A stretch of 64,000 nt of DNA from positions 650,746-714,745 of the forward strand of contig NZ_HE610996.1 of assembly GCF_000285555.1 (NCBI RefSeq). The letters are read 5' to 3'. The notes under the pieces were generated by a model. It made no database searches, was not told the origin of the DNA, and saw nothing but the letters and a program-made list of their open reading frames with translations. Positions 34,894 to 46,092 of the stretch are shown here, in pieces (positions within the stretch are counted from its first letter, which is position 1; the number at the start of each line of letters is the position of its first letter). The stretch is from Kurthia massiliensis (GTDB lineage: Bacteria; Bacillota; Bacilli; Bacillales_A; Planococcaceae). The position numbers and the translations under genes were made by a program.

Positions 34894-35541
34894 TTATTTA
34901 TCTTTGTTAGCCCAGTCAGCCATGAAGCCTTCGATACCTTTATCAGTAAGTGGGTGTTTGAATAATTGTTTTAACACTTTGTATGGTGTTGTCGCAATGT
35001 GTGCACCTGCAAGCGCTGCTTGTGTCACGTGTTGAGGGTGACGGATAGATGCTGCGATAATTTGTGATGGAATTTCGTGAATCGCGAAGATTTCAGCGAT
35101 TTCGCGGATTAATTCTACACCGTCAATACCGATGTCATCAAGACGGCCGATGAATGGTGATACGTAAGTTGCACCAGCGCGCGCTGCCATTAATGCTTGG
35201 TTTGCAGAGAAAATTAATGTTACGTTTGTTTTAATGCCTTTTGCTGTTAATGCTGCACATGCAGTAAGACCAGCTTCAGTCATTGGTAATTTAACAGTGA
35301 TGTTTGGGTGGATTTCTGAAAGTTCAAGACCTTCTTTAATCATACCTTCTGCATCTAGTGAAATCACTTCACCTGATACTGAACCGTCTACTAATTCAGC
35401 GATCTCTTTTAAACGATCGTGGAAAGAAATGTTTTTTTCTTTCGCAACTAGAGATGGATTTGTTGTTACGCCTGATAAAATACCCCAAGCATACGCTTCT
35501 TTAATTTCGTCAAAGTTTGCTGTGTCGATGAAAAATTTCAT
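34894..35541 (-). CDS. tal: Transaldolase (small TalC/MipB-like type)
   Basis: 215 residues. Opens [35 protein letters not shown] and has the Schiff-base lysine in [12 protein letters not shown], as in the small decameric transaldolase/fructose-6-phosphate aldolase family. It moves a dihydroxyacetone unit in the pentose phosphate pathway. Whether it acts as transaldolase or F6P aldolase cannot be told from sequence alone; the Bacillales member is a transaldolase. Confidence 0.93.
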   Translation of the reverse strand: MKFFIDTANFDEIKEAYAWGILSGVTTNPSLVAKEKNISFHDRLKEIAELVDGSVSGEVISLDAEGMIKEGLELSEIHPNITVKLPMTEAGLTACAALTAKGIKTNVTLIFSANQALMAARAGATYVSPFIGRLDDIGIDGVELIREIAEIFAIHEIPSQIIAASIRHPQHVTQAALAGAHIATTPYKVLKQLFKHPLTDKGIEGFMADWANKDK

Positions 35542-35565
35542 GTGTGTGTTTCCCCCTATGTGTAT

Positions 35566-35596
35566 GAAAAAATGGGAAGCTCACAAAAGCTCCCCT
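35566..35596 (-). terminator. Terminator of fbaA
   Basis: Minus-strand GGGAGCT pairs with AGCTTCCC (one bulge) around TTTGTG, then ATTTTTTCAT, 13 bp after the fbaA stop. Confidence 0.85.
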
Positions 35597-35608
35597 TTAT
35601 ATAGTGAA

Positions 35609-36463
35609 TTACGCTTTGCCGTTGCTGCCGAAGTCGCGGATTTTACCGATAACTGTCGCTTTAATTGCTTCGCGACCAGGACCCATGTATTTACGTGGAT
35701 CATATACTTTTTTATCGTTTTCTAAAATTTCACGAATTGCTGCAGTTTGAGCGATTTGGTTTTCAGTATTAACATTGATTTTAGCAGTACCTAAAGAAAT
35801 CGCTTTTTGGATATCTTTTAATGGAATACCAGAACCACCGTGTAATACTAATGGTAGGTCAGCTAACTCAGAGATTTCTTTCATTTCTTTGAAACCTAAG
35901 TTTGGTTCGCCGTGGTATGGACCATGTACTGAACCTAATGCTGGTGCTAGGCAATCGATAGCTGTCGCTTCTACCATTTTACGGCATTCTTCTGGATCAG
36001 CGTACATAATACCGCCGATAACGCCATCCTCTTCGCCGCCAACTGTACCTAATTCTGCTTCTACAGACACGCCATTTGCATGTGCGTATTTTACAACTTC
36101 AGAAGTGATACGAATATTTTCGTCGAATGAGTGATGAGATGCGTCGATCATTACTGAAGTAAAACCAGCATCAACTGCTTCTTTACATTTTTCAAAGCTT
36201 GAACCATGGTCAAGGTGAATCGCAACTGGAACTGTGATGTTGTAGCTTTCGATTAAACCTTTTACCATATAAACTACCGCCACGAAGCCGCCCATATATT
36301 TACCGGCACCTTCAGACACACCTAAAATAACCGGTGATTTTTCTTCCTCAGCAGCTAATAAAATCGCTTGTGTATATTCAAGGTTGTTGATGTTGAATTG
36401 ACCTACAGCGTATTTACCTTCTTTTGCTTTTTCTAGCATTTCTTTCATAGAAACTAAAGCCAT
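35609..36463 (-). CDS. fbaA: Class II fructose-1,6-bisphosphate aldolase
   Basis: 284 residues. Zinc-dependent cleavage of FBP in glycolysis. Zinc/substrate motifs: [16 protein letters not shown] (catalytic Asp and His), [24 protein letters not shown] and [13 protein letters not shown] follows AAGGAGGA. Between tal and spo0F, the Bacillus order. Confidence 0.97.
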   Translation of the reverse strand: MALVSMKEMLEKAKEGKYAVGQFNINNLEYTQAILLAAEEEKSPVILGVSEGAGKYMGGFVAVVYMVKGLIESYNITVPVAIHLDHGSSFEKCKEAVDAGFTSVMIDASHHSFDENIRITSEVVKYAHANGVSVEAELGTVGGEEDGVIGGIMYADPEECRKMVEATAIDCLAPALGSVHGPYHGEPNLGFKEMKEISELADLPLVLHGGSGIPLKDIQKAISLGTAKINVNTENQIAQTAAIREILENDKKVYDPRKYMGPGREAIKATVIGKIRDFGSNGKA

Positions 36464-36548
36464 AATATAAATCCTCCTTCATGAATTCAAGCATAATAAA
36501 TTGATTACTCTTAAACAGTACAATCATATCAAAAAGTTATATATTTTA

Positions 36549-36920
36549 CTACTTTAAGTCGTGTGCTTTCATTAAATTATTAATCGTTTCGCGGACTTCG
36601 ATAATGTTGAACGGTTTCGTAAAGAAATGCTTCACCCCAAGACTTTTTGCTTGCTCGATAAGTTCCATTTCTCCGTACGCTGTCATCATCATAGTGACCA
36701 TATGTTCTGCCTTCGTTTGCGCGCGTTGTAAGATGTCGACGCCGTTCATGCCTGGCAGTTTCATATCCGTTAGTAGCGCATCAAAATGTTCCGATTCTAA
36801 TAGCGAGATGGCTTCAACGCCGCTTCCTGCTGTTTGAATGTCGTAACCTTCTTTTTTAAGCACTTCTTGTAACAATACGCGAATGCCAGGTTGATCATCA
36901 ACAATTAAAATTTTTTTCAT
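36549..36920 (-). CDS. spo0F: Sporulation phosphorelay response regulator Spo0F
   Basis: 123 residues, a lone receiver domain. Phospho-acceptor Asp52 in LLTDMKLPGMNG, acid pair DD at 8-9, switch Thr in MMMTAYGE and Lys in FTKPFN are all present, so it should be phosphorylatable. Spo0F carries phosphate from kinases to Spo0B in sporulation initiation. Its retention is notable because nearby sporulation genes are missing; it may serve another signalling pathway here. Position next to fbaA and divergent from ywjG identifies it; otherwise it would be a generic receiver. Confidence 0.85.
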   Translation of the reverse strand: MKKILIVDDQPGIRVLLQEVLKKEGYDIQTAGSGVEAISLLESEHFDALLTDMKLPGMNGVDILQRAQTKAEHMVTMMMTAYGEMELIEQAKSLGVKHFFTKPFNIIEVRETINNLMKAHDLK

Positions 36921-36967
36921 TGTAACTCTCCCCTTACGTTATCTCATTAATACTAACATATATACAC

Positions 36968-36997
36968 TTTACAATTTGTCGAAAACATCATTATAAT
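36968..36997 (+). promoter_or_regulatory. Sigma-A promoter of ywjG
   Basis: TTTACA (36968-36973), 18 bp, TATAAT (36992-36997). Transcription would start about 15 nt before the ATG, so the leader barely includes the ribosome site. Confidence 0.7.
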
Positions 36998-37018
36998 TGG
37001 CTTCATGAGGTGAAAAGA

Positions 37019-37543
37019 ATGTTAAAAATGTTAACGACTCAACTAACAGGCTTACTACAACGTATTACTTCTGATCAAGAAGAAACGATTGAAGAAGCTG
37101 CGCGCTTACTTGCACAAGCAGGAATCACAGACGGTAAAGTTTATTTTGCGTGCTTCGGTGAAATGAAAGCACTTGAATATAATGCACAATTCGCCGAGGA
37201 ACCATTCGCAAAAATGACGCCTTGGACGAAAGATACAAATGTTACAGACTTAGACCGCGTATTAATCGTGACGCGTCATGCAGATGATGCCGAAGCATTA
37301 GCACTTGCACAACAACTGTACGATGCATTTATTCCATTCGCTGTCATTACGAGCGAAAAACAAGCAGACGCTGGCAAAATGGCGGACCTTGCATACGTGT
37401 ACGTATCATTAAAAATTAAACAAGGTTTAATCCCAAATGATATTGGCGAACGTATCGTCGTACCGCACGTTATCGCTGCGTTATTTGTCTATGAAGCAAT
37501 CAAAGTACAATACGATGAAATGCTTTTCGATGACGAAGTGTAA
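37019..37543 (+). CDS. ywjG: DUF2529 protein (YwjG-like)
   Basis: 174 residues. Start ATG 37019 lies 5 nt after AGGTGA; the GTG at 37010 is inside that site. The fold looks like a SIS/Rossmann-type domain (VYFACFGEMKALEYNA, VLIVTRHADD, PFAVITS), typical of DUF2529. No catalytic motif is evident. Divergent from spo0F and convergent with pyrG, as in B. subtilis ywjG. Function unknown. Confidence 0.85.
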   Translation: MLKMLTTQLTGLLQRITSDQEETIEEAARLLAQAGITDGKVYFACFGEMKALEYNAQFAEEPFAKMTPWTKDTNVTDLDRVLIVTRHADDAEALALAQQLYDAFIPFAVITSEKQADAGKMADLAYVYVSLKIKQGLIPNDIGERIVVPHVIAALFVYEAIKVQYDEMLFDDEV

Positions 37544-37550
37544 TATGTAT

Positions 37551-37583
37551 GAACCGCGTAGCCATAAGCACGCGGTTTTTATT
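37551..37583 (+). terminator. Terminator of ywjG
   Basis: AACCGCGT pairs with ACGCGGTT around AGCCATAAGC, then TTTAT. Confidence 0.8.
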
Positions 37584-37613
37584 TGTATTCCCTAGAATAA
37601 AATGACATAACAT

Positions 37614-37648
37614 AAAAAAAGACCGCGCAATACGCACGGTCTTTTTTT
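37614..37648 (-). terminator. Terminator of pyrG (bidirectional)
   Basis: AAAAAAGACCG pairs with CGGTCTTTTTT around an 11-nt loop, 8 bp after the pyrG stop; A- and T-runs on both sides let it work on either strand. Confidence 0.92.
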
Positions 37649-37655
37649 CGTTCAA

Positions 37656-39385
<1,730 letters not shown>

Positions 39386-39392
39386 AAGTAAA

Positions 39393-39421
39393 AGTCTAAT
39401 CGTTTTGCATTTTAATGTCAA
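39393..39421 (-). promoter_or_regulatory. pyrG promoter
   Basis: TTGACA (39416-39421), 17 bp, TAGACT (39393-39398), with the GGGCTCC start 8 nt downstream of the -10 element. Confidence 0.88.
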
Positions 39422-39440
39422 GACTGTTGACGAAAATCGA

Positions 39441-39962
39441 TTAACGCTTGTCTTCTTCTTCGTCTTCTAAATCGAAGTCATCTTCTTCAACATCTAAATC
39501 CATGTCTTCTTCAACAACATCAAGACCAGCAAGATCATCGTCTTCTTCGTCATCGTCTAAGTCATGATCGATTGTTGTATCTGTTGTATCGTCAAAGTCG
39601 CTAGCATCATCTTCTAATACTAATTCTTCTTCCTCTTCAACATCTAATGTTAAATCTTCTTCGTGTTCATGAACTTTTACAGTAGGAGCAGTTTCTTCTT
39701 CTACTTGATCGATTGCGTACCATTCACGTAATCCCCAACGGTCTTCGCCTAAAACGATGAAACGACCGTCGATGTTAATATCAGTATAGAACTGTACAAT
39801 AGCAGCTTCTAATTCAGCAGCTGTACGAGCGCCTAAAGATAAAATTGTATTGTTGATTTCTTTGAAAGTTAAAGGTTGACCTTTGTCTACTAAAATACTA
39901 TAAGCTAAGTTAATTAATGATTCTTCATTTAATTGTTCTGTTGTTAATTCACGAAAGTTCAA
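39441..39962 (-). CDS. rpoE: RNA polymerase delta subunit
   Basis: 173 residues. A folded N-terminal HARE-HTH domain (about 1-90, NLAYSILVDKGQPLTFKEI, DGRFIVLGEDRWGLREWY) followed by an extremely acidic disordered tail of Asp and Glu. Delta displaces RNA from polymerase and sharpens promoter selectivity. I prefer a TTG start (LNFREL), 10 nt after AAAGGA; the GTG at 39971 is only one base from that site. Placed directly upstream of the pyrG leader, as usual. Confidence 0.93.
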   Translation of the reverse strand: MNFRELTTEQLNEESLINLAYSILVDKGQPLTFKEINNTILSLGARTAAELEAAIVQFYTDINIDGRFIVLGEDRWGLREWYAIDQVEEETAPTVKVHEHEEDLTLDVEEEEELVLEDDASDFDDTTDTTIDHDLDDDEEDDDLAGLDVVEEDMDLDVEEDDFDLEDEEEDKR

Positions 39963-40032
39963 TTCGTGCACGTCCTTTCTCTACTTAAACATACTCATTA
40001 TTATATACATATTGTGCTCTATTACGCCACAT

Positions 40033-40191
40033 TCAATTATCATTTTTCTGTCGTTTCAAACTACGATAAACGTAGTAAAACAAATAGAGGGCTAAGATTA
40101 AAATTGGAATAGCGCCTAGTTGCTTATTATACAACAAATATGTGGCAACAGCACATGCGATTATAATGACATAGTGAATGATCTTCTCCAT
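40033..40191 (-). CDS. Small two-helix membrane protein, unknown
   Basis: 52 residues, below common calling thresholds. Two hydrophobic helices (about 4-20 IIHYVIIIACAVATYLL and 26-43 AIPILILALYLFYYVYRS) joined by YNKQLG and closed by a basic tail KRQKND. GAGGAG lies 11 nt before the ATG, a little far. It sits between icmF and rpoE in the same direction. No family recognised. Codon use and the clean amphipathic layout suggest a real gene. Confidence 0.55.
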   Translation of the reverse strand: MEKIIHYVIIIACAVATYLLYNKQLGAIPILILALYLFYYVYRSLKRQKNDN

Positions 40192-40270
40192 AAATGCTGC
40201 GGCTCCTCAAAAAGCTTTTCCTACATTATACAGAAAAAAACATAAAAACGCGTCTTTGAACGTGCATGAA

Positions 40271-43200
40271 TTACATATTTCGACGATATTTTCCGCCAAC
40301 TTCGTATAGCGCATTCGTAATTTGACCAAGACTTGCATATTTTACTGTTTCCATTAACTCTTCAAAAATGTTGCCGCCTGATTTTGCTACTTCTTGCAGA
40401 CGTTGTAGCATTTCTTGTGCTTTATCTTCATGCGCTTGTTGGAATTTACGTAAATTCATAATTTGCGTATCTTTTTCTTCCGTTGATGCACGTGCTACTT
40501 CCATCGTATCGAATAGTTCTTCTGGATTTGCATTTGGATTTAAATACGTATTCACGCCGATAATTGGCAGTTCACCTGAATGTTTTAAATGTTCGTAGTA
40601 CATTGACTCTTCTTGGATTTTCGCACGCTGATATTGCGTTTCCATTGCGCCAAGTACGCCACCACGGTCGTTAATACGGTCGAATTCTGCAAGTACCGCT
40701 TCTTCGACTAAATCTGTTAATTCATCAATAATGTACGAACCTTGCAATGGGTTTTCGTTTTTCGATAAGCCATGCTCTTTCGTAATAATTAATTGAATCG
40801 CCATCGCACGACGAACAGATTCTTCTGTCGGTGTCGTAATCGCTTCGTCATATGCATTCGTATGCAATGAATTACATTGATCTTGCAGTGCCATGAGTGC
40901 TTGTAGCGTCGTACGAATATCGTTAAAGTCGATTTCTTGTGCGTGTAAGCTTCGACCAGACGTTTGAACGTGATATTTAAGTTTTTGGCTACGCTCGTTT
41001 GCACCGTATTTATCACGCATCACGACAGACCAAATACGACGCGCAACGCGACCAATAACCGTATATTCTGGGTCTAGCCCGTTTGAGAAGAAAAATGATA
41101 AGTTCGGCGCGAAATCATCAATGTGCATACCGCGGCTTAAATAATATTCCACGAATGTAAACCCATTCGATAGCGTAAATGCTAATTGTGAAATTGGATT
41201 CGCACCCGCTTCTGCGATGTGGTAACCCGAAATTGACACAGAATAGTAGTTGCGTACTTCATGGTCGATAAAGTATTGCTGAATATCACCCATCATGCGC
41301 AGCGCAAATTCCGTTGAAAAAATACACGTGTTTTGACCTTGGTCTTCTTTTAAAATATCTGCTTGTACCGTACCGCGTACGACGTTTAACGTTTTTGCTT
41401 TAATGTCCGCATATTCTTCGTCTGTTAAACGACGATTTAGCGCTTGTTCTTGTTTTTCGACTTGCTGTGCGACAGCCGTATTTAAAAACATCGCTAAAAT
41501 AATTGGCGCTGGTCCGTTAATCGTCATCGATACAGACGTCGAAGGTGCGCATAAGTCAAAACCTGCATACAACTTTTTCATATCGTCTAACGTACAAACG
41601 CTTACACCAGATTCGCCGATTTTCCCGTAAATGTCTGGACGTTCATTCGGATCTTCACCATAAAGCGTTACTGAGTCAAATGCCGTCGATAAACGTTTCG
41701 CCTCATCACCTGCTGATAAGTAGTGGAATCGTTTATTCGTACGTTCTGGCGTTCCTTCACCAGCGAATTGACGCTTCGGATCTTCCCCTTGGCGTTTGAA
41801 TGGGAATACACCCGCAGTATATGGGAAAACACCTGGTACGTTTTCGGTATAGGCAAATTGTAAAATCTCGCCGTAATCTTTCATTTTTGGCAATGCGACT
41901 TTCGGAATTTTTGTGCCTGATAACGATTCGGACACGAGAATCGTACGAATTTCTTTATCGCGCACTTTCGTTACCATTTCATCTCCTGAGTAGCTTTCTT
42001 TTAATGTTTCCCAGTTGTCTAAAATTTTCTTCGATTGCGGCGTTAATTCAACGCATAGTTCGTCTAATTTCGCTTGAAGCACTTGTTTTGTCGCATCGTC
42101 TTCTACAAGTGCTAGCGCGCCTTCTACTTGGAAAATTTTACGGGCGATATCGACTTGTTGCGCAGTCGTTTTTTTGTACGCGCGAATCGTATCGGTAATT
42201 TCACGTAAATAATAACGACGATCTGTCGGAATAATCACGTGATCTTTTTGCGTTTTCACGAATTCACTGTATGACGTATGCCAATTTTTGCCGAACTTTT
42301 CAGCGATTTTTTTCACGAGCGCCGCAAACAATGCGTTCGTTCCTTTATCGTTAAATTGACTCGCAATCGTGCCATACACCGGCATATCGTCTGGTGATTG
42401 GTCCCATAAATTGTGACTGCGTTGATATTGCTTTTTCACGTGCGTCATCGCATCTTCTGAACCTTTACGTTCAAATTTATTAATGACAACGAGGTCAGCA
42501 AAATCGATCATATCGATTTTTTCAAGCTGCGTCGGTGCACCGAACTCACTCGTCATAACATACATAGATAAATCAGATACTTTCGTAATCGCTGCGTCAC
42601 CCTGACCGATACCACTCGTTTCTACGATAATTAAATCGAATCCAGCTGCTTTTACAACGTCTAATACGTCATCTAAGTTATCTGAGATTTCAGAGTGTGA
42701 TTCACGCGTTGCAAGCGAACGCATATAAATACGATTGTTGAAAATCGAATTCATGCGAATACGGTCGCCAAGCAATGCACCGCCTGTTTTCTGTTTCGTC
42801 GGATCAATCGACACAATCGCGATACGAACGTCAGGAAGTTCTTGTAAGAAACGACGAATTAATTCGTCCGTTAATGAACTTTTTCCAGCACCGCCTGTAC
42901 CTGTAATCCCAAGCACTGGCGTTTCTTTTGATAAGTGCCGCGCCTTTTCGATAAAGCCTTCTGATGCGCCATTTTCAGCAATCGTAATCGCTTTTGCGAG
43001 CGCTAGTTGATTATCTGGCGATAGTTGTTCTAACAAACTGATATCTTCCCCTTCAACTGTCGGGAAATCACTTCGTTCAAGCATTAAATTAATCATTCCT
43101 TGAAGACCGAGCGTACGCCCATCTTCTGGTGAGAATAAATGATTAATCCCATAAGCGTGTAATTCTTTCGCTTCCGACGGTAAAATAACGCCACCGCCCC

Positions 43201-43495
43201 CACCAAAAATTTGGATGTGAGAAGCATTTTTTTCTTTTAATAAATCATAAATGTATTTAAAGTACTCGACGTGACCGCCTTGATAAGACGACACAGAAAT
43301 ACCTTGTACGTCTTCTTGAATAGCCGCATTGACGATTTCTTCTACAGAACGATTGTGACCTAGATGAATGACTTCTGCACCGCTTGATTGCATAATGCGG
43401 CGCATGATGTTAATCGTGGCATCGTGCCCATCAAAAAGGCTTGATGCTGTGACAAAACGTAGTGGATGTTTCGCTTGATAAACTGTTGTTTCCAT
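40271..43495 (-). CDS. icmF: Fused isobutyryl-CoA mutase / G-protein chaperone IcmF
   Basis: 1074 residues. B12-dependent enzyme that interconverts isobutyryl-CoA and n-butyryl-CoA (and related branched acyl-CoA). Domain order: cobalamin-binding domain (about 10-140, [10 protein letters not shown] with the DxH cobalt ligand His24), MeaB-like GTPase (about 190-400, P-loop [12 protein letters not shown], later NKFERKG base motif), and the substrate TIM barrel (about 500-1074, with [14 protein letters not shown]). The start [10 protein letters not shown] follows AAGGGGGAG; the frame stays open 30 codons upstream without a ribosome site. Last gene of the acyl-CoA operon; depends on the adjoining B12 operon for cofactor. 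Confidence 0.95.
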   Translation of the reverse strand: METTVYQAKHPLRFVTASSLFDGHDATINIMRRIMQSSGAEVIHLGHNRSVEEIVNAAIQEDVQGISVSSYQGGHVEYFKYIYDLLKEKNASHIQIFGGGGGVILPSEAKELHAYGINHLFSPEDGRTLGLQGMINLMLERSDFPTVEGEDISLLEQLSPDNQLALAKAITIAENGASEGFIEKARHLSKETPVLGITGTGGAGKSSLTDELIRRFLQELPDVRIAIVSIDPTKQKTGGALLGDRIRMNSIFNNRIYMRSLATRESHSEISDNLDDVLDVVKAAGFDLIIVETSGIGQGDAAITKVSDLSMYVMTSEFGAPTQLEKIDMIDFADLVVINKFERKGSEDAMTHVKKQYQRSHNLWDQSPDDMPVYGTIASQFNDKGTNALFAALVKKIAEKFGKNWHTSYSEFVKTQKDHVIIPTDRRYYLREITDTIRAYKKTTAQQVDIARKIFQVEGALALVEDDATKQVLQAKLDELCVELTPQSKKILDNWETLKESYSGDEMVTKVRDKEIRTILVSESLSGTKIPKVALPKMKDYGEILQFAYTENVPGVFPYTAGVFPFKRQGEDPKRQFAGEGTPERTNKRFHYLSAGDEAKRLSTAFDSVTLYGEDPNERPDIYGKIGESGVSVCTLDDMKKLYAGFDLCAPSTSVSMTINGPAPIILAMFLNTAVAQQVEKQEQALNRRLTDEEYADIKAKTLNVVRGTVQADILKEDQGQNTCIFSTEFALRMMGDIQQYFIDHEVRNYYSVSISGYHIAEAGANPISQLAFTLSNGFTFVEYYLSRGMHIDDFAPNLSFFFSNGLDPEYTVIGRVARRIWSVVMRDKYGANERSQKLKYHVQTSGRSLHAQEIDFNDIRTTLQALMALQDQCNSLHTNAYDEAITTPTEESVRRAMAIQLIITKEHGLSKNENPLQGSYIIDELTDLVEEAVLAEFDRINDRGGVLGAMETQYQRAKIQEESMYYEHLKHSGELPIIGVNTYLNPNANPEELFDTMEVARASTEEKDTQIMNLRKFQQAHEDKAQEMLQRLQEVAKSGGNIFEELMETVKYASLGQITNALYEVGGKYRRNM

Positions 43496-43615
43496 ATTAG
43501 AACTCCCCCTTCTGTAAAAAAAGGGCTGTTTAAATGCCCACATCCCTCTATGTATAATAGATGAAGAATGCAAACGTTCAAACAACCCGTAAAACTTTAA
43601 ACACTATGAGTTAAA

Positions 43616-44776
43616 TTACGCTTTTTGTAATGGACGTGCGTTTGTTTCTAACCCACGTGCGATAACCATACGTTGAATTTCTTGTGTACCTTCATAAATT
43701 TGCGTAATTTTTGCATCACGCATGAAGCGTTCTACTGGGTATTCTTTCGTGTAGCCATAACCACCGAATACTTGAACTGCTTCTGTCGTTACTTTCATCG
43801 CTGTATCCCCAGCCATTAGCTTAGCCATTGCTGATGCTTGACCGTATGGTAAACCTTCAGTTTCTAACCATGCTGCTTGGTATGTTAATAAGCGAGAAGC
43901 TTCGATTGCTGTTGCCATATCTGCTAACTTGAAGCTAATGCCTTGGTTTGCAGAGATTGGCTTACCAAATTGAACACGTTGAGAAGCGTATTCTACAGCC
44001 GCATCTAATGCGCCTTGTGCGATACCGACAGCTTGTGCTGCGATACCGTTACGGCCGCCATCTAATGTTTTCATCGCTACTTTGAAGCCTTCACCCTCTG
44101 CGCCAAGTACGTTTTCTTTCGGTACGCGGCAGTTTTCAAGGATAATTTCAGTCGTTGCTGAAGAACGAATACCCATTTTGTGCTCTTCTTTACCAACTTT
44201 GAAACCTTCAAAGCCTGATTCTACGATGAATGCTGTTGAGCTACGACGATCTTTTGGATCTAATAGCGCGATGACAATGTAGATGTCCGCCACGCCGCCG
44301 TTTGTAATAAAGATTTTCGAACCGTTAATGATATAGTCATCGCCATCTTTCGTTGCGATCGTTTTCATACCACCTGCGTCACTACCTGAACCTGGCTCAG
44401 TTAAGCAGTATGCACCAATTTTTTTACCTTCCGCCATTGGACGTAAGTATTGTTGCTTTTGCTCCTCTGTACCAAATTTGAAAACAGGCCAACCTGCTAA
44501 AGATGTATGAGCAGATAACGTTACGGCTGTTGAGCCACATACGCGTGCTAGTTCTTCAACTGCGATACAGTATGCTAAATAATCCATACCAGCGCCGCCG
44601 TACTCTTCAGGCCATGGAATACCTGTTAAGCCTAGCTCTGCCATTTTATCGAAAATCTCGCGATCGAAGCGTGCTTCCTCATCGCGTTCGGCTGCTGTCG
44701 GTGCCACTTCGTTTACGGCGAAGTCGCGTACCATCTTACGTAACATTTCGTGTTCATCTGATAATTTGAATTGCAT
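43616..44776 (-). CDS. acdA: Acyl-CoA dehydrogenase AcdA
   Basis: 386 residues. FAD enzyme that makes the trans-2,3 double bond in short or branched acyl-CoA. Typical segments: [18 protein letters not shown] (FAD/substrate), [11 protein letters not shown], and the catalytic Glu in [17 protein letters not shown]. It lies between the thiolase and icmF; the neighbour suggests isobutyryl- or butyryl-CoA as substrate, which sequence alone cannot settle. Confidence 0.94.
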   Translation of the reverse strand: MQFKLSDEHEMLRKMVRDFAVNEVAPTAAERDEEARFDREIFDKMAELGLTGIPWPEEYGGAGMDYLAYCIAVEELARVCGSTAVTLSAHTSLAGWPVFKFGTEEQKQQYLRPMAEGKKIGAYCLTEPGSGSDAGGMKTIATKDGDDYIINGSKIFITNGGVADIYIVIALLDPKDRRSSTAFIVESGFEGFKVGKEEHKMGIRSSATTEIILENCRVPKENVLGAEGEGFKVAMKTLDGGRNGIAAQAVGIAQGALDAAVEYASQRVQFGKPISANQGISFKLADMATAIEASRLLTYQAAWLETEGLPYGQASAMAKLMAGDTAMKVTTEAVQVFGGYGYTKEYPVERFMRDAKITQIYEGTQEIQRMVIARGLETNARPLQKA

Positions 44777-44855
44777 GTTGTTTCCTCCCTATTTCTGTAT
44801 GACTGATTTTGTGGTGTGTTCTAACTTTAACGATTCAATCCAAGTTCGAACACAA

Positions 44856-46043
44856 TTACTTCGGTACTTCGATCATGATGGCATCTCCTTGACCGCCACC
44901 TGAACAAATCGCTGCGATGCCAATACCGCCACCGCGACGTTTTAATTCTTTTGCAAGCGTCAATACGATACGTGTACCGCTTGCGCCGATCGGATGCCCC
45001 AGTGCAACCGCGCCGCCATTGACGTTTACTTTTTCAGGGTCAAGCCCTGCAATTTGATTCGCTGCTAATGCAACGACTGAGAATGCTTCGTTTAATTCGA
45101 ATAAATCAATGTCTGCTAGTTGTTTGCCTGTCTTTTTCAGCAATGTGTCGATAATTAAACCTGGCGTTTCCGGGAAACGTGACGGTTCAATCGCAATCGC
45201 CGCATGTCCTACAATTTCAGCAAGGACGTCTAATTGACGCGCGGCTGCTTCTTCCTCTGATACGACGACGACTGCGCCTGCTCCGTCGTTAATGCCTGGT
45301 GCATTGCCGGCAGTAACAGTGCCATCGTGGCCAAATACTGGCTTTAACTTTGCCAATGTTTCTTCGGTCGTCCCCGCACGTGGGGCTTCGTCTTTGTCGA
45401 CGACAATTGCATCCCCTTTGCGTTGTGGAATTGTTACCGGTGCAATTTCTTCAGCGAAAATGCCTGATTCAATTGAAGCGATGGCACGTTGTTGACTGCG
45501 CGCCGCCCATGCATCTTGCGCTTCTCGCGTAATGCCGAATGACTCGGCTGTTTCATTGCCGTAAACGCCCATATGGACATGGTCTGGGTGGAATGCACAC
45601 GTTAAACCGTCGTGTAACACGCCGTCTACTAATGTGCTATCTCCCATACGCAATCCCCAACGACCGTTCGGTAAATAGTAAGGGGCGTTCGACATGGATT
45701 CCATACCGCCTGCAACGATAATTTTTTCATCTCCTAAACGAATCAATTGTTCCGCTAATGTAATGCTACGTAAACCTGATGCACACACTTTGTTGATCGT
45801 TTCGGTTTTCACTGAAAACGGTAAGCCCGCTTTCGTCGCTGCTTGGCGTGACGGAATTTGTCCTTGTCCCGCTTGTAATACCGTACCGATAATAACTTCA
45901 TCTACTTCTTCAGGTTGAATTGATGTTTGCGCAAGCGCTGATTTGATGGCAATGCCACCTAAATCACTCGCTGTTAAGCTGCTTAATGCGCCACCAAATT
46001 TGCCAAATGGCGTTCTCGAACCTGCTACAATGACTGCTTTCAA
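44856..46043 (-). CDS. Acetyl-CoA C-acetyltransferase (thiolase)
   Basis: 395 residues. Degradative/biosynthetic thiolase: nucleophile Cys in [11 protein letters not shown] (about 88), His in [11 protein letters not shown], and second Cys in [13 protein letters not shown]. It joins or splits acetyl-CoA and acetoacetyl-CoA at the end of beta-oxidation. TTG start, 6 nt after AGAGGTG. Second gene of the fadF operon; like mmgA/yhfS of B. subtilis, though these cannot be told apart here. Confidence 0.94.
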   Translation of the reverse strand: MKAVIVAGSRTPFGKFGGALSSLTASDLGGIAIKSALAQTSIQPEEVDEVIIGTVLQAGQGQIPSRQAATKAGLPFSVKTETINKVCASGLRSITLAEQLIRLGDEKIIVAGGMESMSNAPYYLPNGRWGLRMGDSTLVDGVLHDGLTCAFHPDHVHMGVYGNETAESFGITREAQDAWAARSQQRAIASIESGIFAEEIAPVTIPQRKGDAIVVDKDEAPRAGTTEETLAKLKPVFGHDGTVTAGNAPGINDGAGAVVVVSEEEAAARQLDVLAEIVGHAAIAIEPSRFPETPGLIIDTLLKKTGKQLADIDLFELNEAFSVVALAANQIAGLDPEKVNVNGGAVALGHPIGASGTRIVLTLAKELKRRGGGIGIAAICSGGGQGDAIMIEVPK

Positions 46044-46092
46044 CTACAACACCTCTTTCTACGAATGTCGTGCAGTAAAAATGGTCTCGTGA

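Noticed and set aside
43520-43560. Terminator-like GGGC/GCCC plus T-run between acdA and icmF
   Set aside because: Only a four-base GC stem; too weak to call, and the genes look like one operon.
43496-43585. 30-codon N-terminal extension of icmF
   Set aside because: Upstream of the strong AAGGGGGAG site at the METTVYQ start and without similarity to IcmF.
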